Positions 17,688 through 25,702 of a stretch of DNA of 64,000 nucleotides are shown in pieces. Under the pieces are notes generated by a model, which saw only the letters and a program-made list of their open reading frames with translations, was not told the origin of the DNA and did not search any database. A program made the position numbers and the translations under genes. Numbering within the stretch: the first letter of the stretch is position 1; each line of letters begins with the position of its first letter. This stretch comes from Actibacterium sp. Its GTDB lineage: Bacteria; Pseudomonadota; Alphaproteobacteria; Rhodobacterales; Rhodobacteraceae. Location: assembly GCA_016278325.1 (NCBI GenBank), contig JADQCB010000002.1:1-64000 (forward strand), read 5' to 3'.

Positions 17688-18691
17688 AGCTTCACCCTCG
17701 GGTTCAGGACGGTATAGAGAATGTCGGCCAGGAAATTCAGCATCACATAGGTCAGCGCGTAGAACAGCACCGCGGCCTGAACCAGCGGGTAGTTGCGCAC
17801 GAAAATGCTCTCGACGACCAGCCGTCCCAGGCCGGGCCAGCCAAAGACCGTCTCGACGATCATGTTGCCGCCCAGCAGAGAGCCGGTCTCGATCGCCGCC
17901 ACCGACACGGTGGGGATCAGCGCGTTCTTCAACGCATGCCGGAACAGGATGCGATTGCGCCGCAGGCCCTTGGCCTCGGCAAAGGTGACATAGTCCTGGC
18001 GCATCACTTCGAGCATGGATGTCCGTGTCACCCGCATCAGGATCGCGGTCATCGGCAGGCCCAGCGTGATCGCCGGCAGAATGATATGCGACAGCGCGTC
18101 GAGAAAGGCGTCGGGACGCCCGCGCAACAGCGTGTCGATCAGCAGGAAATGGGTGATCGGCTCGATCTCGCTGGAAAATCCGATCCGCCCGGACACCGGC
18201 AGGATCTGAAGCTGCACCGCGAACAGCATCAACAGCAGGATACCGAACCAGAACCCGGGCAGGGACACGCCCAGCAAAGAGCCCACGGTGGCCAGCCGGT
18301 CGGTCATGGAATTCTTCTTGATCGCGGCCACGACCCCCAGCGGGATCGCCGTGACCAGCGCGATGATAAGCGCCACGAGGCTGAGCTCGATGGTCGCGGG
18401 CAACCGCTCGGCAATAACGTCGATCACCGGGCGCCGGTGATAGAAGCTTTCGCCGAAATCCCCCTGCACCGCGTTTCCGAGAAACAGGAAAAACCGCTCA
18501 TGCACGGGCCGGTCCAGCCCGAGATCCTCGCGCATCGCGGCTTCCTGCTCGGCGGTGATGTTCTGGTCGCCGATCATGATTTCCACCGGGTCGCCCGGGG
18601 TCAGGGTGATCATCACAAAGACGATCACGCTGACGCCCAGAAGCACCGGAATCAGTTGAAGCAGACGTTCAATCAATCTTGCCAGTGACAT
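17684..18691 (-). CDS. Peptide-type ABC transporter permease (DppB-like)
   Basis: A 335-residue permease: first helix LIPVLLGVSVIVFVMITL followed directly by PGDPVEIMIGD, the classic DppB start, then a periplasmic region containing GDFGESFYHRRPV, and further helices. The EAA loop is YVTFAEAKGLRRNRILFRHALKNA. It is the first permease after the binding protein (27-bp gap) and forms the pore with the DppC-like subunit. Confidence 0.92.
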   Translation of the reverse strand: MSLARLIERLLQLIPVLLGVSVIVFVMITLTPGDPVEIMIGDQNITAEQEAAMREDLGLDRPVHERFFLFLGNAVQGDFGESFYHRRPVIDVIAERLPATIELSLVALIIALVTAIPLGVVAAIKKNSMTDRLATVGSLLGVSLPGFWFGILLLMLFAVQLQILPVSGRIGFSSEIEPITHFLLIDTLLRGRPDAFLDALSHIILPAITLGLPMTAILMRVTRTSMLEVMRQDYVTFAEAKGLRRNRILFRHALKNALIPTVSVAAIETGSLLGGNMIVETVFGWPGLGRLVVESIFVRNYPLVQAAVLFYALTYVMLNFLADILYTVLNPRVKL

Positions 18692-18718
18692 GGCTGGGGC
18701 TCCCCGGTGGAAGGTCGG

Positions 18719-20257
18719 TTACTTCAGGCAGGCATCATGCAGGTTGATGCGGCTGTCGGGGCTGGGCTGCCAGCCGCTCAGGCGCTTCGACACACCGTAA
18801 ATGTCCTGCGGCACCCAAAGATAGGCATAGGGAACATCCGCCGCCGCGATCGCTTCGGCCTTGCGGTACATTTCGGCCCGCTTTTCACGATCGACCTCGG
18901 TCGCGGCCTCTTCCAGCAGCTTGTCGACCTCGGGGTTGGAATACCCCGCCGAATTGCCGCGTGCCGCGGTATGATGTGTCGGCATGAAGATGCCCTGCGG
19001 ATCGAGCGAGCCGTTGCCCCAGGAGGTGAAATACATGTCACCGGTCTTTTCACCGCCCTCGGTGCGCCATTTCTGCGACAGCAGCCCGCTTTCGCCCACC
19101 GCGACCTGGGTCTTGATCCCGGCCTTGGTCAGCAGCGACGCAACCGCCTGCGCGGTATCCTTGTAAGAGCCCTGCACGTCCATCGTCACCTCGATCCCGT
19201 CGGGATAGCCCGCTTCGGCCAGAAGCGCGCGCGCCTTTTCGGGGTCATAGCTGTAGCCATCCAGATCCTTGTTCTTGCCGAACGCATCGGGGCTGAGAAT
19301 GCCGTTGATGGCCTCGGCATTGCCGCCAAGGATCTTGTCGATGATCAGCTTCTTGTCGATGGCATGCGCCACCGCCTGGCGCACGCGGATATCGTCGAAG
19401 ATTTCGCCCTTCACGTTCATCGCGATGAAGAAACTGCGCGTGCCGTTCACCGTCATGACCTCGGCGTTCGGGCTGTTCCTGACCTGCTCGACCGCGAAGG
19501 GCGGCAGTTCATTGATGATATGCACGTCGCCGGCCAGCAGCGCGGCCACGCGCGAAGCGGATTCGGGAATGATCTTGAAGATCGCCCGCTCGACACAGGC
19601 CTTGCCCACCGGCGGGATGCCCGGCGCGCCGCCATAATAGTCCTCGAAACGCTCCATGATGACCGAGTCGCCCTTGCGCCACTCGACCAGCTTGAACGGG
19701 CCGGTTCCGTTCACCTGGGTCGCCAGACCCTCGGTGCCCACCTTCTCGACGAAATCCTTCGATACGACCTCCTGGAAGGGCAGCATCGCGGGCAGCAACG
19801 GCCACGGCTCGGAAAGGGTGACGCGCACGGTGTCGCCATTCACGATCTCGGCCGACTTGAACGGCCCCAGAAGGCTTGCGCGCGGGCTCGTCTGCCCGTC
19901 GCCCGTGCCGCCCTCGCTGGTCAGCCGGTCGAGCGTGAATTTCACGTCCTCGGGGGTCAGCTCGGTGCCATCGTGAAACAGGATGCCCTTGCGGATCTTG
20001 AAATCATAGACCGTGGGCGAGACCTGGGTGTAGGATTCCGCGATCTGCGGCAGGATGTTCATCCCGGAATCGCGGGTCAGGATCCCGTCATACATGTTCC
20101 GGATAATGGTTTCCGTCTCGCGGTTGCGGTGATTGCCCGGATCCAGCGTGTTCGCGTCGGCGGTGAAGCCGACGACCAGATCCTCGGCGATTGCCGCCGG
20201 CGCCATGCTTCCCAGCGCCATTGCCGAGGCCAGCATGATCCGTGTGAGATGTTTCAT
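18719..20257 (-). CDS. Dipeptide/oligopeptide-type ABC substrate-binding protein
   Basis: A 512-residue periplasmic SBP family 5 protein. The N-terminus MKHLTRIMLASAMALGSMAP with A-A-I-A/E is a Sec signal peptide, with mature start near residue 25 (EDLVVGFTADANTLDPGNH). Family features are YTQVSPTVYDFKIRKGILFHDG with the downstream L-T-P-E-D-V-K-F-T-L-D-R, and the carboxy-terminal lobe with YAYLWVPQDIYGV. It is the first gene of the seven-gene operon and lies behind the sigma-54 promoter at 20344-20359. It determines ligand choice, but the ligand cannot be read from the sequence; peptide, glutathione-like and nickel-type family members share this fold. Confidence 0.92.
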   Translation of the reverse strand: MKHLTRIMLASAMALGSMAPAAIAEDLVVGFTADANTLDPGNHRNRETETIIRNMYDGILTRDSGMNILPQIAESYTQVSPTVYDFKIRKGILFHDGTELTPEDVKFTLDRLTSEGGTGDGQTSPRASLLGPFKSAEIVNGDTVRVTLSEPWPLLPAMLPFQEVVSKDFVEKVGTEGLATQVNGTGPFKLVEWRKGDSVIMERFEDYYGGAPGIPPVGKACVERAIFKIIPESASRVAALLAGDVHIINELPPFAVEQVRNSPNAEVMTVNGTRSFFIAMNVKGEIFDDIRVRQAVAHAIDKKLIIDKILGGNAEAINGILSPDAFGKNKDLDGYSYDPEKARALLAEAGYPDGIEVTMDVQGSYKDTAQAVASLLTKAGIKTQVAVGESGLLSQKWRTEGGEKTGDMYFTSWGNGSLDPQGIFMPTHHTAARGNSAGYSNPEVDKLLEEAATEVDREKRAEMYRKAEAIAAADVPYAYLWVPQDIYGVSKRLSGWQPSPDSRINLHDACLK

Positions 20258-20343
20258 CAGTCAAGTCTCCCATCATTGGTTGAACCGTTTTTGGCTTTTT
20301 GGGTGCGCGCCTGTCTTCGCCAGGGCGCCGCCACCTTCTTGTA

Positions 20344-20359
20344 TGCAATCCCCATGCCA
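20344..20359 (-). promoter_or_regulatory. Sigma-54 (-24/-12) promoter of the transporter-C45-activator operon
   Basis: Minus strand reads TGGCATGGGGATTGCA: TGGCAT at -24 (consensus TGGCAC), ten bases between GG and GC, and a perfect TTGCA at -12. Predicted transcription start is about 20333, with a leader of about 76 bases before the ATG at 20257. It lies in the 235-bp gap between the rpoN stop and the binding-protein gene. Confidence 0.85.
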
Positions 20360-20452
20360 AGGCTGCAAAAGAACCAAATCCTCGAAAAACGTTAATGAAA
20401 ACCGCGACAAACGAAAGTGACCGAATTCATCGTGGGTCGTATTTCGGTCAGG

Positions 20453-20492
20453 TTGCGCGCATTTCACGCAAGGGCGCGAGTTTTTCGCGCGA
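20453..20492 (-). promoter_or_regulatory. Putative activator (enhancer) site pair of the transporter operon
   Basis: Two 19-bp sites again 21 bp apart: TTGCGCGCATTTCACGCAA (20453-20471, an inverted repeat TTGCG/CGCAA) and GCGCGAGTTTTTCGCGCGA (20474-20492, GCGCGA/TCGCGC arms). The first matches 15 of 19 bases of the site at 12593. They lie about 107-147 bp upstream of the -12 element and end exactly at the rpoN stop codon. Confidence 0.6.
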
Positions 20493-21857
20493 TCAGCCGG
20501 CCCTACCGGCGGCCCCCTTGCGCCGCCGCGCGGCAGAGCCCGGGATGTTCATAAGCGTGCGATACTTGGCAACCGTGCGGCGCTGGATCTGCACCCCGCC
20601 GCTGCGCAATGTCTCGGTGATGCGCGCATCGCTCAGCGGGGCGTGGGCGGGTTCCTCGGCGATCATCCTGCGAATGCGCTGCTTGATTGCGCCAGTGGAC
20701 ACGTTGTCGGCGGCGTCATCCGAACCCGCGCGCGGAAGGCCGCGGGAAAAGAAGCTGCGCAGATCCAGCACCCCGCGCGGCGTGTCGATCGTCATCCCGC
20801 GCGTGATCCGGCTGACGGTGCTGGCATGCAGCTTTACCGCGCCGGCCACGTCCTGCAACTTCAACGGTGCGGGATGTTCGCTCGCGCCGTCAAGATAGGC
20901 CGACTGACGCCGCGCGATTTCCGCCGCGACGGCCAAGGTGCTGGCGTTGCGCTGTTCGACCGCGCGCTTCAGCCCCCGCGCCCCGGCCAGGGCCTCGGCC
21001 ACGAAGGCCTCGCGCTTCTCGTCGGCGGGCACGAGATCGTCGCGGATGACGACACCCGGCAGGGTCGAGCCGTTCAGCTCGACCGCCCATTGCCCGCCCT
21101 GTTCGACCAGCAGCAGATCCGGCGCGCGGATCGGGCCGTCGCCCTGGCCAAAGGCCAGCCCCGGCTTGGGGTCGAACTGGCGCAAGGTTGCAAGGCAATC
21201 GTGCAGCCGCGCCATGTCGCAGCCGCAGATTTCGGCCAGTGCCTGCATCCGGCCGTCGGCGACCATGTCCAGATGGTCCAGCAGGCGATCGAGCTCCGGG
21301 CTCAGCAATCCACGGTCGGCGGCCTGAAGCCGCAGGCATTCGGCCAGCGACCGCGCGAACAGGCCGGCCGGTTCGAACTGTTGCAGGACCGCCAGGACCG
21401 CCTGCGCCTCGGCCATGGACACCCCGGCATCGGCGGCAACCGCCTCGACACTGTCGCCAAGCCACCCGAACGGTTCCAGCACCTGCAGGAAAGCAAGGGC
21501 GATCCGTTTCTGCCCGGGATCGGAAATCGCCAGGCCGACCTGACGTTCCACATGATCGATCAGCCCGCCCGGCGGCGCGGCGATCGTGTCGGCCAGGCCC
21601 GCCTGTGCCTGCTCGGCGGCTTGCCGCCGCGCGGTATCGCTGGGCGCGGCGGGAATGGAAGGCCGCCCTGCCCCGTCGCGCAGGCCGTCGCCGGGCGCCT
21701 GGCGAAGCTCCAGGAACGGGTTCTGCCGGACCTTCTCGACAAGGAAGCCCTGCAACTCGGCATTGTTGAACCGCAACAGGGAAATCGCCTGTCGCAATTG
21801 CGCCGTCATCGCGAGCGTGCGTTTCTGTCGAAGGTTGAGTGACGATGTCAGCTGCAT
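20493..21857 (-). CDS. rpoN: RNA polymerase sigma-54 factor, accessory copy
   Basis: A 454-residue sigma-54. Region I begins MQLTSSLNLRQKRTLAMTAQ and continues through the Leu/Gln-rich segment to FLVEKVRQNPFLEL. The core-binding domain, the helix-turn-helix (LKLHASTVSRITRG) and the carboxy-terminal RpoN box RRTVAKYRTLMNIP are all present, so the gene looks intact. I chose the ATG at 21857; an upstream TTG is poorer. Housekeeping rpoN is usually beside lptB, hpf and ptsN, which are absent, so this is probably an extra copy like those known in Rhodobacter. It follows a transporter operon by 90 bp and faces two -24/-12 promoters downstream. Confidence 0.93.
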   Translation of the reverse strand: MQLTSSLNLRQKRTLAMTAQLRQAISLLRFNNAELQGFLVEKVRQNPFLELRQAPGDGLRDGAGRPSIPAAPSDTARRQAAEQAQAGLADTIAAPPGGLIDHVERQVGLAISDPGQKRIALAFLQVLEPFGWLGDSVEAVAADAGVSMAEAQAVLAVLQQFEPAGLFARSLAECLRLQAADRGLLSPELDRLLDHLDMVADGRMQALAEICGCDMARLHDCLATLRQFDPKPGLAFGQGDGPIRAPDLLLVEQGGQWAVELNGSTLPGVVIRDDLVPADEKREAFVAEALAGARGLKRAVEQRNASTLAVAAEIARRQSAYLDGASEHPAPLKLQDVAGAVKLHASTVSRITRGMTIDTPRGVLDLRSFFSRGLPRAGSDDAADNVSTGAIKQRIRRMIAEEPAHAPLSDARITETLRSGGVQIQRRTVAKYRTLMNIPGSAARRRKGAAGRAG

Positions 21858-21947
21858 GGCATGCGTTTCCGTCAAGGATCATGCCCCGGCCCGGGATCGG
21901 AGTAAAGCCGCATCGCGCGCGCCCCGGACCGGTCGCACCGCCGGGGT

Positions 21948-23564
21948 TCAGGCAGCGCCGTCACCCTGCGCGGCCAGCGTGCGGTCCAGCCAGCCGACCT
22001 CCATCTCGGGGACCGAGGACAGCAAGAGCGCGGTATAGTCGGCATGCGGCGGTGACAGGATATCCTCTTTCATGCCCTTTTCGACCACGCGGCCCTGATA
22101 CATCACCACGATCTCGTCCGAGATGGCGCGCACCGTGGCGATGTCATGAGTGATGAAGATATAGCTGACGCCCAGATCCTTCTGCAACCGCATCAGCAGC
22201 TTGAGAATGCCGTCCTGCACGATCTGGTCCAGCGCCGAGGTCACCTCGTCGCAAATGATCACCTCGGGATCGGCGGCCAGCGCACGGGCAATGCAGATCC
22301 GCTGTTTCTGGCCCCCCGAAAGCTCCCCCGGCAGGCGATCGAGAAAACTGTCGTCGAGCTCGATCATTTGCAGAAGCTCGGAAACCCGGGCATCGACCTC
22401 GGCGCCGGTCTTTGCGAAATAGAACTGCACCGGGCGGCCGATGATCTCGCGCACCGTCTGGCGCGGGTTCATCGCGGTGTCGGCCATCTGATAGATCATC
22501 TGGATCCGGCGCAGATCCTCCTTGCTGCGGCCCGCCAGATCGGGGGCCAGATCCTGACCGTTGAACCGCACGCCCCCGTCGGTCGGCGGCAAAAGCCCGG
22601 TGATCACCCGCGCCGCGGTCGATTTGCCCGAACCGGATTCGCCCACGACCGCGACCGTCCGCCCGCGCGGCACGTCAAAGCTGACATCCTCCAGCACCGG
22701 CCGGGTGCCATAGGCGGCCGTCACCCCGCGCACTTCCAGCACCTTGTCGGCGCTGCCCTCGCCCGGCTTGCGGATCGAGCGCACGGCCCAGAGCGACCGG
22801 GTATAGGGCTGTTTCGGTGCGCGCAGCATGGTTTCGGTGTCGGCTTCCTCGATCTCCTCGCCGTGGCGCAAGACCTTGATACGGTCGGCCATCTGCGCCA
22901 CCACCGCCAGATCGTGGGTGATATAGATCGCCGCGGTATCGAACCGCTTCACCGCGCCGCGCATTGCCGCCAGCACATTGACCTGCGTGGTCACGTCCAG
23001 CGCGGTCGTGGGTTCGTCGAACACGATCAGGTCGGGGCGGCAGGCCATCGCCATTGCCGTCATCGCACGCTGCAACTGCCCGCCCGACACCTGGTGCGGA
23101 AAGCGGTCGCCGAAATGCTCCGGGTCGGGCAGATCCATCGCGCGATACAGCTCCACCGCCGTTTCGCGGGCATTGTCCGGGCGCAGCACCCCGTGGCGGA
23201 TCCCGGATTCGACCGTCTGATCGAGCAGTCGATGCGCCGGGTTGAACGCCGCTGCCGCGGATTGCGCGACATAGGCGATCCGCGCACCGCGCAAGCGTTG
23301 CTTCTGGCGCTCCGACGCCCGCATCAGGTCGACCCCGTCGAACAGGATCTCGCCGCCGGTCAGCCGGCAGCCGGGCCGGGCGAACCCCATCGCCGCCAGA
23401 CCGAGGGTCGATTTCCCCGCCCCGGATTCGCCGATCAGGCCGAGAACCTCGCCCTTGCGCAGGGTCAGATCCACACCCTTGATGATCTCGTGCCACTGCT
23501 CGTCGGCGAAACCGTCGATCCGGACATCGCGCATTCGCAGCAGGATATCGGCCTCAGAACTCAT
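21948..23564 (-). CDS. Fused double-domain peptide-type ABC ATPase (DppD-DppF)
   Basis: A 538-residue protein with two complete ABC domains in tandem, as in YejF. The first half has Walker [10 protein letters not shown], signature VSGGQLQR and Walker [13 protein letters not shown]; the second has Walker [10 protein letters not shown], signature LSGGQKQR and Walker [15 protein letters not shown]. It supplies both motors of the second peptide-type transporter. Its start overlaps the preceding permease by 11 bp. rpoN lies 90 bp downstream on the same strand and could be cotranscribed, though the gap leaves room for its own promoter. Confidence 0.92.
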   Translation of the reverse strand: MSSEADILLRMRDVRIDGFADEQWHEIIKGVDLTLRKGEVLGLIGESGAGKSTLGLAAMGFARPGCRLTGGEILFDGVDLMRASERQKQRLRGARIAYVAQSAAAAFNPAHRLLDQTVESGIRHGVLRPDNARETAVELYRAMDLPDPEHFGDRFPHQVSGGQLQRAMTAMAMACRPDLIVFDEPTTALDVTTQVNVLAAMRGAVKRFDTAAIYITHDLAVVAQMADRIKVLRHGEEIEEADTETMLRAPKQPYTRSLWAVRSIRKPGEGSADKVLEVRGVTAAYGTRPVLEDVSFDVPRGRTVAVVGESGSGKSTAARVITGLLPPTDGGVRFNGQDLAPDLAGRSKEDLRRIQMIYQMADTAMNPRQTVREIIGRPVQFYFAKTGAEVDARVSELLQMIELDDSFLDRLPGELSGGQKQRICIARALAADPEVIICDEVTSALDQIVQDGILKLLMRLQKDLGVSYIFITHDIATVRAISDEIVVMYQGRVVEKGMKEDILSPPHADYTALLLSSVPEMEVGWLDRTLAAQGDGAA

Positions 23565-24474
23565 CGCGCAGCCCGCTTGTCTTCATCAGGAACCAGTCGA
23601 CGACGAAATTCACCGCCACCGTCAGCAGCGCGATCGCCGCGGCGGGCAGTAGCGGGGTAAGCCCCGCCTTCAGGTCATATTGCGCGAACTGGATCAGCGC
23701 CGCGTTCTCGCGCACCATCGAGCCCCAGTCCGCGGTCGGCGGCTGGATGCCGACCCCAAGAAAGCTGAGCGCGGCGATGGTCAGGAAGACGAAGCAGAAT
23801 CGCAGCCCGAACTCGGCCACCAGGGGCGGCATGATATTGGGCAGGATCTCGCGCCGCATCACCCAGCCCAGCCTTTCGCCGCGCAGGCGGGCCGCCTCGA
23901 CATAATCCATCACCACCACGTTCATCGCCACCGCCCGGGCCAGCCGGAACACCCGGGTCGAATCCAGCACGGCGATGATCGCGATCAGCGAAACCGCCGA
24001 GGCGCCGAAGATCGACAACAGCATCAGCGCGAAGATCAGGCTGGGGATGGCCATCAGGACATCGACCAGACGCGACAGGACCTGGTCGACCCAGCCCCGG
24101 CTGATCGCCGCCATCAACCCCATGCCGCCACCGATCAGGAAGGCCAGGAAGGTGGTCGCCAGTGCGATGCCGATCGTGTTGCGCGCCCCGTAGATCAGCC
24201 GCGACAGCACGTCGCGCCCGATCTGGTCGGTGCCGAAGGGAAATTGCGCGCTCCACGGGGCATAGGGCGTGTCGAAGATCTCGGCCTCGCCATGCGGTGC
24301 GATCCAGGGCGCGAACAGCGCGACAAGCAGGTAGCACAGGATCACGAACATCCCGAACCACGCGGTCCAGGGCGCCTTGCGCAGTTCGATCAGCGTCCGC
24401 TCGCGCCAGCCGCGGCGCGTGTGCACGATCGCCGCTTCCTGCCGGGCCGAATATGTCTGGTCGGTCTCGCTCAT
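23554..24474 (-). CDS. Peptide-type ABC transporter permease (DppC-like), second system
   Basis: A 306-residue membrane protein. A long cytoplasmic N-terminus precedes [26 protein letters not shown], then [21 protein letters not shown], and the EAA loop [23 protein letters not shown]. It overlaps the DppB-like gene (ATGA) and the fused ATPase gene (11 bp). With 24471-25451 it forms the pore of the second transporter, whose binding protein is encoded divergently at 25703. Confidence 0.92.
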   Translation of the reverse strand: MSETDQTYSARQEAAIVHTRRGWRERTLIELRKAPWTAWFGMFVILCYLLVALFAPWIAPHGEAEIFDTPYAPWSAQFPFGTDQIGRDVLSRLIYGARNTIGIALATTFLAFLIGGGMGLMAAISRGWVDQVLSRLVDVLMAIPSLIFALMLLSIFGASAVSLIAIIAVLDSTRVFRLARAVAMNVVVMDYVEAARLRGERLGWVMRREILPNIMPPLVAEFGLRFCFVFLTIAALSFLGVGIQPPTADWGSMVRENAALIQFAQYDLKAGLTPLLPAAAIALLTVAVNFVVDWFLMKTSGLRDEF

Positions 24475-25451
24475 CGCGGGTGCAGCAACCTCGGGTTGGT
24501 GACGATGGATATGATATCGGCCAGCAGGTTCAGCAGAATGTAGGTCGCCGCGAAGATCAGCGCGCAGGCCTGCACCACCGGGATGTCGCGCGCCGTCACC
24601 GCATCGACCATGAGCTGCCCGATTCCGGGATAGACGAAGACGACCTCGACCACGACCACCCCGACGACCAGATAGGCCAGGTTGAAGGCGATCACGTTGA
24701 CGATCGGGGCCCAGGCATTGGGCAGGGCGTGATGCAGGATCACCCGCCGGCCGGAAAGCCCCTTCAGCCGGGCCATCTCGATATAGGGGCTGGCCAGCAG
24801 GTTTATGATCGCCGCCCGGGTCATGCGCATCATGTGCGCGACGATCACCAGCGTCAGCGTCATCGACGGCAGCGCGGTAAGGTATATGCGTTCAAGCAGC
24901 GGCGTGCGGGGCGTGACCGCGGCCAGGGTCGGAAAGACCGGGACCAGCGTCGAAAGCAGCAGGATCAGGATGTAGGCGACGAAGAATTCCGGCATGGAAA
25001 TCGTGCTCAGCGTGCCGGCATTCACGATCCGGTCATAAAGCGAGTTGCGATAGAGCGCCGCCGTCACCCCCAGGAACAGCGCCAGCGGCACCGCGATGAT
25101 CGCGGTCATCGCGGCCAGGAACAGCGTGTTCATCAACCGCGGCGCGATCAGATCGACCACCTCGCGCGAGCGGTCGACCCCCGATGACGCCCGCCCCGAG
25201 AAGGAGGTGCCGAAATCGCCCTGAAGGACCGATCCGATCCAGTCGAAATACCGGATCCAGGCCGGTTGATCGAGGCCGAGCTCATGTCGGAAGGCCGCGA
25301 CCGTTTCCCTGGTGGCGGCCTGCCCCAGCACGGCTTCGGTGAAATCCCCCGGCAGGAACTCTATGGCGCTGAAGATGACGATCGAAACCAGGAACAGCGT
25401 GAAAAGACCAAGGCCCAGACGCTGCAGAATGGTCCGGATGATCGGATGCAC
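24471..25451 (-). CDS. Peptide-type ABC transporter permease (DppB-like), second system
   Basis: A 326-residue permease beginning with a GTG codon and the helix LGLFTLFLVSIVIFSAIEFL, then PGDFTEAVLGQAATRE, GDFGTSFSGRASSGVDRSRE, and the EAA loop YIEMARLKGLSGRRVILHHALPNA. GGGAGG lies upstream of the start. It is the first gene of the operon that continues through the DppC-like and fused ATPase genes to rpoN. The 251-bp region to the divergent binding-protein gene should hold two promoters; I found no convincing -24/-12 element there. Confidence 0.9.
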   Translation of the reverse strand: MHPIIRTILQRLGLGLFTLFLVSIVIFSAIEFLPGDFTEAVLGQAATRETVAAFRHELGLDQPAWIRYFDWIGSVLQGDFGTSFSGRASSGVDRSREVVDLIAPRLMNTLFLAAMTAIIAVPLALFLGVTAALYRNSLYDRIVNAGTLSTISMPEFFVAYILILLLSTLVPVFPTLAAVTPRTPLLERIYLTALPSMTLTLVIVAHMMRMTRAAIINLLASPYIEMARLKGLSGRRVILHHALPNAWAPIVNVIAFNLAYLVVGVVVVEVVFVYPGIGQLMVDAVTARDIPVVQACALIFAATYILLNLLADIISIVTNPRLLHPR

Positions 25452-25702
25452 AGGCCCTGCCCCCTCCCGTTTCTTGTTGGATCCGGCCGCATGTGGCGGT
25501 GGCCGTTTTGTTAGTGACGCTAACCTTATGTCAGGGCATCATTGCTTGGCAACCGGCTTTGTGTCTGGCCTGCGGCGCGAAGAATTGTATAGTTGCCGGG
25601 CGACCGATCGCTTCCCCCACATCGCGACGCCACGGCGGTCCGGGGCGGGGATGTGCGACACGGACCCAAGAACGATGAATGACACAGCAGGAGGATCGAA
25701 AG

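Noticed and set aside
20474-20492. GCGCGAGTTTTTCGCGC as an intrinsic terminator of rpoN
   Set aside because: Stem is only six pairs, the T-run is in the loop rather than after the stem, and the 21-bp phasing with its neighbour fits an enhancer site better.
25548-25561. TTGGCAACCGGCTTTG as a possible sigma-54 promoter for the Tat-type binding protein
   Set aside because: GG is followed after ten bases by TG instead of the near-invariant GC, and no TTGCGCGCA-type site is upstream.
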